Below are positions 32,525-44,243 of a stretch of DNA of 64,000 bases, one piece after another. The number at the start of each line of letters is the position of its first letter. Within the stretch, counting starts at the first letter, position 1. This stretch comes from Aurifilum marmelostoma. Lineage: Eukaryota; Ascomycota; Sordariomycetes; Diaporthales; Cryphonectriaceae. Made by a program: the position numbers and the translations under genes. The stretch lies in NCBI GenBank assembly GCA_027559495.1, contig JAMXSV010000003.1, positions 310,001 to 374,000 of the forward strand, read 5' to 3'. A model generated the notes under the pieces. The model saw only the letters and a program-made list of their open reading frames with translations, had not been told where the DNA came from and searched no databases.

Positions 32525-34615
32525 ATGGCTCCTGTCAGGCGGGCTCCGTATAAGGACTTTCTGCAGGCATCGCTGCAGCGACGCTTTTCATCTACCACCA
32601 CCATCCTTCTGGTCATTGCATATGTCGAGTCCCTGCTTCTCGCCATTTGCAGGTCTCCCAAGGCCATCTTCTCCAGCTGGTGGTCTTGTAAGTCACATCT
32701 GCCACGTTCTCCACCGCCACTTTCAATTCCTCTAGAGGCTAATTCTCTCTCGCATCAGTCTTTTGGTTATTTTTCCCCATCGGTCCGACCGGCATACGAG
32801 CATTCTTCATTTTCCTCTGTGGCCTCACCGTGGTCATCCTGCGAATTGCGCAATACCATGTGGGCATTCGAACCTCAAATTCCGGCTACCAGACATTCTT
32901 GAGGTATGCCGCGACTTCACAGACACTGGAGGCCATCGTGTCGTACACGGTGTCGGCTCTACTGTTTAGCCAGATCTACCTGTGGACCTCGACGGCAAAC
33001 GATCTTGGTTGGGTTGTGATTCAGTCGGGCGACAGGGCGCGGCTGAACGAGAAGCCTATTTTCTACACCTTCCACTGCCTGCTGTTCGGTCTGATACAGG
33101 GCATACTGCACATTTATCGCGACGAGGACAGGCTTCTTCTGCGGCCCGTGAAGCTCAAGGATGGACAGCCAGCAGCAGCAAGTGACAAGGTCGCCTGGCA
33201 GACACGCCTTAGAAATGAGGTGCCCGCTCTTGCGAGTCTGGCCGCCATGCAATCGGTAGCTTCCCTTGTCCTCAGCGGCGTTTTGTACCACGCGGTGAAG
33301 CTTCCAAACTTCATGTCAGGAATGACACTCCGCGCCTTGGCATGGCGTACTGCCCTTGCATTCTTCCGGACGTTCTATACTCTGCCAAAGACCAACATGG
33401 TCCCTGCCACCCTGGCAAGCGTGAACGGTTGGATGTGGCTGCGCTGCTTCTTCACAGGCTTCATGCTGCTGTTCATGTGGCTCGCGGGCATCAAGATGTT
33501 CTCGATGCTCCTAGTCCGGGCGCCGTTGAAGATGGGCAACCCCTTGACTTCCGAGTCCAAGGATCCCAATGGAAGCTTGTTGAACGGCTTGAAGAGCAAG
33601 AAGCTGCACATCAAGGTTGGTGCTACAGATTCCCCAGCGTTTCGAGGCTAGCCATGCTGACCTAAAGTAGTCTTTTGCTATGTGGGAGCTCGCCCTCATC
33701 GCCAGGGACTTTGAGCCCCGACGAAAGGCTATTTACCAGGATATAGACAGGAAGGACGGGCCAGCATGGTCTCAGGTCTATGCGCTATGTCACAACGTGG
33801 TCAAGGAGATGGAAAATAGAATTGATGACTACGGCAAGGCGCCTGAACCGTCTTCCAAAGAAGTCGTGCCGGCTGCGAATGACGCCAATGGTGCGACAGG
33901 ACGGTCTCTGCAGGTCAGCAACGACCCTATCCTCGTCACTACGCCGGCCAAGAAGAACAAGATTGAGAACATGATCGGAAAAGTTGCGGTAACGTCGCCT
34001 GGGCAAGAGCCACGGCTCAGTCCTATCGTACAGAAAGGGTACTCTCAGGCCAGAGGAGTTGTACAGGAAGTGGCACGGCAGGCGACCAGCTCGGATGACC
34101 TGCACAGCCCAATCCAGAAATGGACCAGACGGTTTCTGAAGTCATCACTTGGCAAACCTTTTAGGCACACGCTTGACCAGAGACTCACCGTTGCCGTGCT
34201 GGGTACACCATATGCGGAGCCAAGCCTCTTCATCAATGCCATCTCTGCACTGACTAGGCTAGCGTTGCACAGTCTGGCGGAGGACAACTATGGCAACGTG
34301 CAGCGCGATGTCTCGACCATCATCCGAAGCTTCACGGCGCTGACTGTGAAGCTGGAGAAGTTCAGGGACGACTTCCCTCCGCACTGGACAGAGCTTGGCG
34401 CTACAAACGAGAGCCCAGTGGTAGATGCGGTCTTGGAGACCTTAAAACAGGCTTTGCGGCAGCTCATTGAAGGTTTTGGGCCGTACGCACGGGATATTAG
34501 GCTGACTTTTGCGGACATGCGACAGGCGCGGGACGCAGCTGGAATCCCCCACAGAAGCAGGGAGATAGCTGCGATCGAGTCTGCACGGCCACCAGAGATG
34601 CGACAGCTGCGGTGA
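32525..34615 (+). CDS. NDC1: Nucleoporin/spindle pole body anchor NDC1
   Basis: Three exons: 32525-32687, 32759-33615 and 33671-34615, giving 654 residues. Ndc1 is an integral membrane protein that anchors nuclear pore complexes and, in fungi, spindle pole bodies in the nuclear envelope. The N-terminal half is hydrophobic with about six membrane segments (TTTILLVIAYVESLLLAI, AFFIFLCGLTVVILRI, LEAIVSYTVSALLFSQIYL, FYTFHCLLFGLIQGIL, and two around FMLLFMWLAGIKMFSMLL). The C-terminal half is soluble and includes MWELALIARDFEPRRKAIYQDI, typical of the Ndc1/Nup domain. The second intron uses a GTTGGT donor and TAG acceptor; phases agree throughout. Confidence 0.9.
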
Positions 34616-35323
34616 AACGGCTAGCAGGCAGTCGTCAGAGCGCGAAATACTAGAACAAAGAGAGGACATGTCACTGAGATCTCGACATGATTGTGTGATT
34701 ATACCCGAGCATGTTGCTCAACATGATAGAAAACAGAACAAAGATGAAATCAAACATTTCTGTAAAGCGTTGTCGATTCGCACCGAGGTCCGTAGAAAGG
34801 CGTTCGCAACATTTGATGCCGTAAATCAATGTTTCATGACCTACGTCTTTCGAGTCCGCATACAACGAACGGCTGGTTGTACCTAGTCGTGAAAGGGGGG
34901 CTGGATGCGATGACGTTTAATTGGCTGTGGGGCTCGGCTTGCGCACTTCATATTCGGGCGCCTTCCCTTTGCTCTGCCTTACCTCAGCCCTTCTCCTCCC
35001 TTCTTGCCGGAAGACACCACCTCTACCTCTCCTCTCCCAACAACACCTGCTGCTGCTGCGAGGCGGTCCTCGGCATTCATACTCCAGCCTCGATGTCTGC
35101 TAGCGAACTCATGGGCACCGGCGCACCAGCAGCAGCACCATCATCATGATACCGACATTTTTCTCGTCCTTGTCGACAGCGCGGCAGTCGATCATCGAGA
35201 CGAATCGCTCACGAGACAAAGCGCTCTCGCCTAATAGATAATACAGCTCTTACCAGTTAAATACACAGGCTTTGCCGCCACACTCGCTCCGTCCTCGCCA
35301 AACTTGGCCTCTCGACCGCCACG
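34616..35323. other. Intergenic NDC1 3' / DLT1 promoter
   Basis: 708 bp. The part near DLT1 is pyrimidine-rich with CTG/CAG-like short repeats. No gene recognised. Confidence 0.55.
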
Positions 35324-36724
35324 ATGTCGCTCCATCTTCTCTGGCGGATCATCTATCACTCCCTCTACTACTTTCTCTCGTTGATCCTGCTTCTCCTCCT
35401 CTGCGTTACTCCTGCCGATATTATCCGTCAGTCCTACCGCAACAAACAGCGCTTCGACATCCTCATCATCATCATCTGCCTGTCGGTCACTCTCGTCTGT
35501 GTCGTCTGTATCTACTTCTTTCGGCTGTACGTCATGCGCACGACGCTCGCAAATATACCAAAGCACTACATCCCGATCGAGAAGGGTGAGGTGCGCAAGA
35601 GCGTGCGAAAGATGATTGTCGCAGGGCTGAGCAGGAGTGCGGCAATCGCCTACGAGAGCAAACCGCGGGTCGGCGGCGCGAGACTGGACACGGCGGGTAC
35701 CCGGGAGGAAGGGATTGGCGGAGACGAGGAGAAAGATATGGATGTGCAGAAGCAGTCGAGGATGTTCAAGTTCTCGGGTATGAAGAAGACACCTACCGCG
35801 GAGGAAAAGATGGGCATCACTTTGCCACCGCACAAGGCTGTATGGGGCGAGATCGAGCACTACGGATGGGCATCGCCAAATTCCCCAGACCTTCCGAATT
35901 TGCAGTACAGCACCGTCATCTCGGAGCTACCGAACCTGATCGAGGCCAAAGCTTTAACTCTGGCTCCCCCAGCTTCCGACTCGGATCCTGCACAGCCTGT
36001 TCTGGATCCGGACGCTATTGCTTTGCTACAGAGGCCGGAAAACTTACCTCTACGGCAGTACCTAGCGCAACTGGCCGAGCTAGGCGTTTTGGCACCCTCG
36101 CGAGCGACAGCAGACTTTCTATCATCTTACGACTATGCGCGGTACTCGACGCGACCTATCTCGAACGCTCGGTTCCGAGAACTGATGCGCCTTTTCGCCG
36201 AGATATTGCGCACTATGGAGCCCCTCGACCCAGAGACGTTGCGTGATCTTGACGGCGCAAATGATGACTCTGTATCATCCGAGAGCGACATCGACAACTA
36301 CGCCCCTCGCGAGAGCCCCAGCACGCCACGGAGCAGGATCAGCCAGCCGTCTCTTCGCCGCCAGCAGACCAACGCCTCGCACGCCACGGCCTCCACAAGC
36401 AGCTCGGCCGCTTCACAGATCCGCAGACGGCCGGATATGACTGTCCGGCACTCCTCGCAAGGCACGTGGGCGGGCACGTACCGCACCGCCCCAACGACGC
36501 CCAAGAGCAGAAGGACAGCGGTGTCGCCGGGGTCTGTGTCCAACTCGAGTTTGAACAGCTTCGCCCAGACGCGTCCTCCTTATGCGGCCAACGGGGTCTC
36601 AGGTTCGAGCTCGAGCGCAAGTCTGCGATCTGCAGCCTCAGGCGGCTCCATTATCCGTCTCAGCGACGCGGTAGGCGCGGGCGAGCTCCCCTACGTGCTC
36701 ACCCTTGCCGATACGGGCCAGTGA
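35324..36724 (+). CDS. DLT1: DLT1-like protein (defect at low temperature), two-TM fungal protein
   Basis: Intronless, 466 residues. Two membrane segments lie at the N-terminus (YYFLSLILLLLLCVTPADII and ILIIIICLSVTLVCVVCIYF), followed by the conserved IPKHYIPIEKGEVRKSVRKMI and an acidic/basic cytosolic part with WGEIEHYGWASPNSPDLPNL. The tail (from about residue 320) is Ser/Thr/Arg-rich and looks disordered. Yeast DLT1 loss gives slow growth in the cold; the molecular function is not known. The family call rests on the membrane layout and these conserved blocks. Confidence 0.82.
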   Translation: MSLHLLWRIIYHSLYYFLSLILLLLLCVTPADIIRQSYRNKQRFDILIIIICLSVTLVCVVCIYFFRLYVMRTTLANIPKHYIPIEKGEVRKSVRKMIVAGLSRSAAIAYESKPRVGGARLDTAGTREEGIGGDEEKDMDVQKQSRMFKFSGMKKTPTAEEKMGITLPPHKAVWGEIEHYGWASPNSPDLPNLQYSTVISELPNLIEAKALTLAPPASDSDPAQPVLDPDAIALLQRPENLPLRQYLAQLAELGVLAPSRATADFLSSYDYARYSTRPISNARFRELMRLFAEILRTMEPLDPETLRDLDGANDDSVSSESDIDNYAPRESPSTPRSRISQPSLRRQQTNASHATASTSSSAASQIRRRPDMTVRHSSQGTWAGTYRTAPTTPKSRRTAVSPGSVSNSSLNSFAQTRPPYAANGVSGSSSSASLRSAASGGSIIRLSDAVGAGELPYVLTLADTGQ

Positions 36725-37275
36725 GGACGAACGACTGCACCTGGACAGGTATTTGTCACTTTACGAATCTGACGAGTGGTTGCATAGCTCGGCGCTGGTG
36801 GGCTCCTTTTCTTCACGGTTTGTTTGTACAAAAGAAAGATTTTGATATTGTATAATGATAGTTACTGGATATTGCCAAGATTCCCCCCCCCCCCCCCTTT
36901 TTTTTAAGTCTTTTTCTTTCTTTCTCTTAATGTGTTTGTTCCTACTCCGTTTCCATCAAGTCGTGGTCATTCCCTTGTCCCTTTGTGTATTCCTATTCTT
37001 TCCAGCCCGAAATCCACAGCGCCAATAACTCCAGCCCCTCGTCATCTGCAGTCATACTCATGAAGCTCATCTACCCTATCTATGTTGCCTTACGTTGCCT
37101 GCGCAGCCTGGTCAGTTGTGGAGACATGACTAGCACGCAACCTGGACATATCCGATTTGTTAGACAATTGCAAGGCTACCTTGTCCAAGTTACACTACAG
37201 TAGCAACGTTTATCAGTGTCAATAATTTCGTCCGTGCTCTGGGTTCACAAACTCACATGCAGTGGCATTGCCGAT
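36725..37275. other. Convergent intergenic region with a C15-T8 tract
   Basis: 551 bp between two converging genes, containing C15 at 36883-36897 immediately followed by T8. No coding signal. Confidence 0.6.
36883..36905. repeat. C15 followed by T8 homopolymer tract
   Basis: Fifteen C then eight T, about 160 bp beyond the DLT1 stop. Confidence 0.95.
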
Positions 37276-37893
37276 TTATTGCCAGAACTGCGACCCGACC
37301 CCAAAGGTGTCGTTCTCAATGTTCTCCTGCATCATGCGGTATGCAGTCTCCGCATCGACCTGAGGCGTGGGAGCACTGAGCTGCTGGTACTCTCCGCCAA
37401 GGGCGTCAAGCTCGCTCGTCATGCCCCGCTGCAGCGAAGACACGCTTCCCTCAGCGCCTGACGGCCACGTGCCCACCCCGAGCAGGCTCTCGGGGAGCTG
37501 CTGCTGCTTCTTGTTCTTCTTCTTGTGGCCTTGCTTGGCACGAGCCGGCTTATGAGATGAGCCGGCGACAACAAGGTGCTGAGCATCGACACGACGAGGC
37601 TCTGTCGAGAAATTCTCACGGAGCTGGTGGTCGATGAGGTCCAGTTCACGTTGCACCCTGACACGTGACTCCTTGATGTCGGCGTGCGGAAGGCCGAGGT
37701 GGCCGGTATTGTCGGCCGGCGGCTGGTGGTAGTAGGACTGCAAGGAGTAGCCGGCGACCACTTGGCCTTGACGGGGGTCATGGACGTATTGAGGGAAGGA
37801 GCTGTGGGTGTTGCTGGAATGGGATTTAGGGTTAGTCTTGGCCTCATGGGCGAGGGGTCATTGAGGATAGGTAGAATGCTGTGAGGCCATCAT
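37276..37893 (-). CDS. Unrecognised small fungal protein; first intron lacks a GT donor
   Basis: I do not recognise the family. Best model: exon 1 at 37893-37862, intron 37861-37814, exon 2 at 37813-37276, giving 189 residues. The intron has a good CTAAC branch and CCAG acceptor but begins ATGACC, so it would be AT-AG. The leader from the first ATG to the acceptor contains no GT at all. If the 48 bases are kept, the frame is preserved but hits TGA at codon 12. The joined N-terminus reads MMASQHSTYPHNTHSSFPQY. The rest contains a coiled segment (ESRVRVQRELDLIDHQLREN), a lysine-rich patch (HKKKNKKQ), and a conserved-looking end (AETAYRMMQENIENDTFGVG). No signal peptide or membrane segment. Possible RNA- or nucleus-associated role from the basic patch only. 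Confidence 0.6.
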
Positions 37894-37950
37894 GGTAGAG
37901 TGACCTTTCACTGTGAGCTGGGAGGGGTAGCTTGTCGTTATGGGCTGTGC

Positions 37951-37960
37951 TCTATATAGT
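37951..37960 (-). promoter_or_regulatory. TATA-like element of the gene at 37893
   Basis: ACTATATAGA on the minus strand, about 60 bp upstream of the first ATG, a plausible TATA box with a short leader. It supports the start at 37893. Confidence 0.5.
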
Positions 37961-40240
37961 CTCTGTTTGTGTGATGAAAGCAAGGAATCGAAAAGGGCGT
38001 GGAAGGAGAGGAGGAGAGGTAGAAGAGACCAAGAAGACGGAGAGGACGGGAGGATGAAGGAGACATGGGAACCCAGCGCTACTGCTTCAGGAGAGACAAC
38101 ACTTGGACACCAGAGATACTGCTTCAACACTGTCCGGGCAGCCGCAGAACAGCAGGGAGAAAAAGAGTAGAAAGATGAAGAGAACAGAGAAATAGAAGGT
38201 AAGTAAGAAAGTCTCGTTTGATACGAACTGAGGTCACAATGTATGATTCAATGAACTCACTTTCGAAATGGTCCTGGCATCCTGACAGGGCGTGAAAGTT
38301 CAAAGCGAGATGTGATCAAGGGCTGCCAAATAGTCTCAACAAGAGACGAGCAAGAACCAAATTGTGTAAATAGGCGGGAAAGATGGTCACTTGTACTTAA
38401 GACGGTCTAAGAGACTGACACTCCCGAGATGTAGGCAATAAAAAGACTTTAATGGACAGAGATTCCAGCTTGAACTGTCGGTTCTGTTCTGCACTACTCT
38501 AGGAAGACAACCCAGATGACTTAAAAGAGAGTAATTCTGGCCAAGCAGACTCTATACTGCCTTCTTATACTTCATAACGACACACTGTTGAGTGTTGCAA
38601 AAGCCCATATAATGGACTAACATACCAGTTCTCAGCCCCTGATAGTATAATGGCTGCCATGCCCACTTCGATGACACCACGGGATCAGGGGCCGGGCCAA
38701 GTGCATGGTGGCCGAGGGTTGCATCCGCTACCGTGCGGCTGTATTTTGCACACCAACTTTTCCCGGCTGGAGAGTGTGGTTCGTCGAGGGCTGCTAAGCT
38801 TATGCCCTGCCGTGTGCCTGGCTGCACCTCCCTTTTCTCTTTGTTTTTTACCTAGTTGGACCTAGTTCCTCTCCCCCTGTACTCACCGCGTGGTCCCACA
38901 ATATTAACTCCCTCCTCGCATTCCCCTCTTTACTAAAGTACCTATACAAGCTACTACTACCCTCCTATATCCTAACTACATCTCGGGTAGAGCGACGCAA
39001 ACCGGACATCAGAATTTGAACCCCATGTTCCTTTCGCGCCCTTCTGTATACGGTCAGTCTTATTTGGCCTACATGTACGTCATGTCTTTGCTGTTATTCA
39101 TTGTACCATGCTGTACCGCCAGCCCTTTCTGAAGGTCCCCCCCCCCCGGGAGCTGGTGGCCCCAGCTTATCCCCCGGATCGCAGAGGCGTCTGCCGTGGA
39201 GAAACCAAAGCCACCATATCCTCGGAGACGTCATTAATAAGAAATTCGATCATTTGTTTTCCTTCTGTGTGGTGCGAAACACCTCGATTCTCCTATGCAC
39301 TATGCACCTCTGGCTTACTGTGTCATCCATCTCTCAGCAAGTTTAATAAAGGAAAAAGGTATGTATATAAGGGCATATAACGCGGGGTTCCAAAGCTAAT
39401 ATATTCGATAAAAAACGGGAGTATAGTTCCAGTCAACCACAAAGAGCCCAGCTACTTCTCACATGAAACGTCTTACAGTGCAGAGTGGGCAGCAGTATCT
39501 CTTATACCTTTACTCATGTAATTTAAGATGTCACAGCTAAAAGAAGCAACCACCCCACTGACCAGAAACGATAACAATTGGTGCAGTTGATATCAGTCTG
39601 ATTCGCACATAATTTCAATGCATATAATGTCTTGCTGTAGGAACCACTATGCATGCAGTGTGTTCTGAACTTGTTTGAGCAGCCTGGTCGATGATCGGTT
39701 CTCCAGAATCGAATGTTGTGTGTGTGTATGTGTGATGCTCGGAGATCACAAACTTCAGCGTTGTGATGATGTGGCCAAAGAGCCGCAAGAAATGCTCAAA
39801 CAGCCACGTGTTTGAATGTGCGCATGTATCTAATGCCGTTAAAAACAGGCACCTCGGTCTAGAGGTACCCTCGATGCTGACATTCGTAATCCTTAAGCAT
39901 CATACGCACACAACACTTCACTCTGTTCATGGACGATCACCAAGGGCCGATCAAGGAATCAACCTTATCATCCTGAGGATGCTCATTGAACTCAGAGATT
40001 GAGTACTTGATTCGAGATCGGGCTGGCTGTTGTTTGGATGTACTTGTGTCGAGAAATATAAAAGGTTATGCCTTCGGCGTGCTGATAATTACCTCCATGA
40101 TGGACCGCAGTAATTAACCTACATGCAAAAGTTCTTATGGGCCAGCGTACTTGAGTAGCTAGCTTCTCATGCCCTATAAGGAGTTGACAGGTGCCTGATC
40201 GGGTGCGGGAATGCTGATGAGAGGAGGGCCCGGCTAAGCT

Positions 40241-40256
40241 CCCCCCGGGGGGGGGG
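40241..40256. repeat. C6-G10 palindromic homopolymer
   Basis: Six C directly followed by ten G. Confidence 0.95.
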
Positions 40257-41467
40257 TCTTCCAAGTGGCTGCAGTAGGATACCTCCTTTGTCAGATGTCT
40301 GGAGGTATCTGTGACTTGAAAGGCTGATAAAATGTTGTAAGCCCGGTCAGTGAAAGGTCGAGTAGCGCCTATCTTCGCTTCTCTTAGCGAATTTGCACCG
40401 ATTATCGTTGTTAATAGATCATCTCCTTTTCTACAATATTAATAAATTCTAGTTCGTTATATACTCAGCAGTCTGAATGTTAGGTAAAGTTTATATTCAT
40501 TTTAAGCAAATTCATTTTTACCAGCTAGCTCAAGCCTTCAGGTGGTCTCATAACAGATAAACTTCAGCTATCATGCTCGTTTCAGCTTCTCGGTCACACA
40601 GTGTTCACCATATGTGTGTGTAACAACGAGAAGGTGTATGACAGAAGCTTCTTGATCTGACTCTTCAGAACAAATGTTTGATTATCTCTTCTTGGAGACT
40701 GATAATACTTGTCTTGTTATTAGCATCTCACAGTGATTAGAACAAATACCCTTTTTGCCTTAGGCGGTTAAATAAGGCTCCAATGAAAGGTGCATGTTAT
40801 TTGAAGATGTGGAAACATACTACCAGGCCAGCGTAAATGTGCTGGGATTTGACTCTGCGCTGGGAAAGCATTGAGAATCAAATTCGTTGATATAATCTGG
40901 GCTGAATAGAGACCTAAAGGTTGAAAGGGGTAGGGAGAACAAGAAGCTATGAAAGGAAGCGACAGGATTAGAACATGAAAATACGATCCTGTCATGGAAT
41001 AATGCGTGAAAGCGATTGAGAAGTGGTTTCAATTGTAGTTCCATCTCGACCACACGCTGGGATTGTGTAGCCTAATTACTTCAAAGCATGTTATAGGCTG
41101 CGAAATTAGCTCTCTCATTTATATTGTCAAGAGTTTTGGGTTGTTGCAACGCATCATAAACAATTTGATTAGCTATCAATATCTGCAACGTATTAAAGCC
41201 CGGAGAAGTACAGAGGAAGATCTTGTAGCAAATCAAGAATGAAGCCAGACTTTGCTTGCAAAAATAGGATAGGATAGCCTTGGCCAAGGTGTGACACGAA
41301 AAATCCGGAAGTTCCCCGAATACTAGGGCGTTCAGGTTATACGCATGAGATCCCTTGTAACCTGTCCGTCGTCGAATAAGCTAAACCGACAAAGGTTGCT
41401 TTCTGGCCTTGTTTCTATGGCCTCTACACTATTGAGGCGGGGAAGTACACTCCAACCTCGTATACTT

Positions 41468-44243
41468 TCAAAGCCCCTCATTGAATCCGTCAGAGTCCTC
41501 GTCCAGAATCTCGGCGTTCATGCTCTCCATGTACGCATAGGTATAGAACTCAGGCTCCTCCTCCTTGGACTGAAGTGCATACTTTCGCCACAAGTAGCCC
41601 AGATATCTTAGCTGAAACTTGACAAATTTGGTCTTGGGCACTGCAAAAACCACAATCAGATCCTCGAGGCTGAAGCCTTTTGTCTCTTCTACCAGCAGGA
41701 ACACCAGCACGAATGCGACGATGTTGAGTCCTGAGAAGAGCACAAGCCCGCCCCAGTGGTTGGCCACAGTGTCTAGTGCGGGGTAACAGAGGGTGAGGAC
41801 CCCAGAGAAGAACAGGTTGACCGAGATAGCCACCGCACATCCCTTTGGGTTGTCAGTATTGTTATCATATATCCTACCGACTCTGCTATGAAGCACGTAA
41901 ACCGTGTAATATCATGGAGGGGGAACTTACTGCCTCACGCTGAGCGAGAGGGAAACTCTCGGACGCCAGTGTGAATGGGATCGGACCCAAACTTGGCGAA
42001 TATAAAGCCGCAAACACTGTTGTCGAACACGACGAATCCGTCAGCGAAACAAATTCTAGACAAAGGTATGCTGAGCTGGGACTCACCATAGATCAGTACT
42101 ACGAGGGCTGAAAGATGGTTTGAGTTCCAATTGATGAAGGTCAATGCCGCAGCTGCTAGGAAAAGACTCATAAGCGGCAGTGTAATAAGCATCAACTTGC
42201 GCCGACCCCAAGTATCGATGCGTCTGATCGCCAGCAGGCCAAATAGAAAGTTGATGGCTCCTAGAGTTATTGAAATCAGATGAGCTGAAAGAGGTTGGAG
42301 GATATATCAGGTCCACATACCGAATCCAGCACTGAGGCCCATGGCGACTTCATATCCATTTTGGCCAGTGGGTTGTGTGTTGCTCCTGCTCACGAAGAAG
42401 GTATCTTCGGGAAGTCAGTTGGATATCTATCAGATCACGTTACTCCATGATACTCAAGATACTCACTGGAGTAGAAGGCGAAGACATTGACTGTTATCGT
42501 CTCAATTAGCTTTGCCCGCTTTCAACGACGTCGGGGTAGAATAAACCGCTTACTGCCACATAATTGCTGGGCCAGAGCTACCACGCAGGTGCTGAGTACA
42601 GCATTTTGTAACTTCCCAACGGTAAATAGAACACGGTATTGTCGGAGTGAATGGTAGAAACCCGATCTTAGATTGCTCGCATAAGTCAGACCGGGTTTCG
42701 TCGCTGTAGGCTGGTCGTCGAAGGCGCTGAAGCTAGATTTCCTGCCATTCTCGATGTCACGGGTATGGAAAGTTCTCGTGTTCGTGCGCTCTCGCAACTC
42801 GATCTGATGCGCCTGCGGGCTGAACTGATCTTCGTCTAGCTCCACGGACTTGTGGATGAGGTATAGGTCTCTTAGGGCTTGGAGCTGTGATGGCGCCGCC
42901 TTGTAAGTTTCTTTTGGCGCATTTACTTGGTAACTATGTCATGATCCGCAATCACACTCACCTGGGTTTGTCTAGCACTCAGTAATATCTCGTACGCCCG
43001 AGGGACGTTGAAGCGCGGCGTGTTTGGTAGCATGTAGTAACGAGGGCTCTCTATACACCAGCACAGGGCGACCAGAAGAATTACCGACGGCACAAATGGT
43101 GCTCCTAGGATTTGTCTCAATGCGTTTCGCTGGTCTTCTGCTGGAGCGCTCGCGCCTAGTGCATTACACCATTTGGCAATTGCCAGGTTGAACACAGAAC
43201 CGATAGCGATGCCAAAGGCGACCCTAGAACAGCAATCAGTTCTCCATAGGTACCACCAGAAGTCGATGGATCATCTAACAAGAGTTGTCCTCACCATAGT
43301 TGCCACATTAAAGTAGATGAGCCTCGCCACTGGGTCGAGGCGATTTCACTTGCGAGTATGGGTGTACTGACGGCTTTGATTCCCATGGCTTGTCGGAAGG
43401 TTTAGTTAGATGCTCTTGTTTTCATACCCTCGGGAGCTCAGCACTGACTCAGTCTCTACTTACCAAGACCGTTGACGATTCTAACACACAAGAGTTGCCA
43501 CCAGGTCGTTGCCCATGCCGAACCTAGTGAGCTTGCGAAGATCAACGAGGCTGCGACGACAATGGCGCCTCTTCGACCAATCCAGTAGTTGAACAAAAGA
43601 GCAGAGGGTGTGCCGATGATGGATGCCGCAAAGAAAGGCATAGCATTCATGGCACCCACTTTCCATTGCTGCGCGGCGGTGAGCTGCCCAAACTGCAGCC
43701 AGTGCTGCAGGTCAGTAGTGTCCACAGGCAGCAGCAGCAGCCTTGCGTATAACGTCGAGCAGTTGATGGATGCTTGCACATGACCTTGCAAGAATGCAGC
43801 GCACCCGACCGTAAGGATGACGGGAAGAATTTGACGGAATTGACCCCTCAGGTGCTCTTGCTCGGAAACGAGACCCTGTTTCTCGTCCGTGTTCAGCCTC
43901 ACGAGCAGGTTCGTCTCTGTGGCCATGTTCTTTGCGACCTCATCGTAGGTGCGGATGTTCTTCGCTACCCGAGCCGCCCGGAGGACCTCTTCGTATCCAA
44001 CATCGGGAAGATTCTTCGAGAATTCCCTGACATCCTTCTGTAGTTCCTTGTCACTAAGGTGAGCTGTAGAGATACGATGGTATCAGCAGCAGTGAGCAAA
44101 GTGCGTTCGTAAGGCGTCGACCGGGTTCTGAGCAATCACATGCACATCTTACCTAGGGGCCCTTCTATGATCGCTCGATCGTTGAAATTGCGTTGTGCTA
44201 GATGGGCTTCGCGCCTTCGTAGTCTTGATATGTGCTCAGCCAT
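41468..44243 (-). CDS. MFS sugar-type transporter, ten exons
   Basis: Exons: 44243-44153, 44063-43464, 43388-43295, 43223-42962, 42899-42554, 42490-42467 (24 nt), 42404-42321, 42260-42087, 42016-41931 and 41842-41468. Phases close to 711 residues. It is a sugar-porter-family protein with about twelve membrane segments. Family landmarks are NYWIGRRGAIVV (loop 2-3), IESPRYYM (PESPR motif), LAQQLCGINVFAFYS, DTWGRRKL, SESFPLAQREAG and EETKGFSLED (PETKG motif). The roughly 90-residue cytosolic N-terminus (LSDKELQKDVREFSKN) is found in a filamentous-fungal subgroup. The substrate is unknown; sugars or polyols are likely. It has far more introns than its neighbours. Its promoter faces the ankyrin gene at 45814. 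Confidence 0.9.

Larger units (their letters stand above)
37894..41467. other. 3.6-kb region without a recognised gene
   Basis: It contains the promoter of the 37.9-kb gene, a C11 tract (39137-39147), a C6-G10 palindromic homopolymer (40241-40256) and AT-rich segments around 40380-40560. No long reading frame, transposon protein, LTR pair or tRNA is evident. Confidence 0.5.

Noticed and set aside
38180..41400. Degenerate transposon or LTR element
   Set aside because: No terminal repeats, target-site duplication, reverse transcriptase or transposase fragments could be found by eye.
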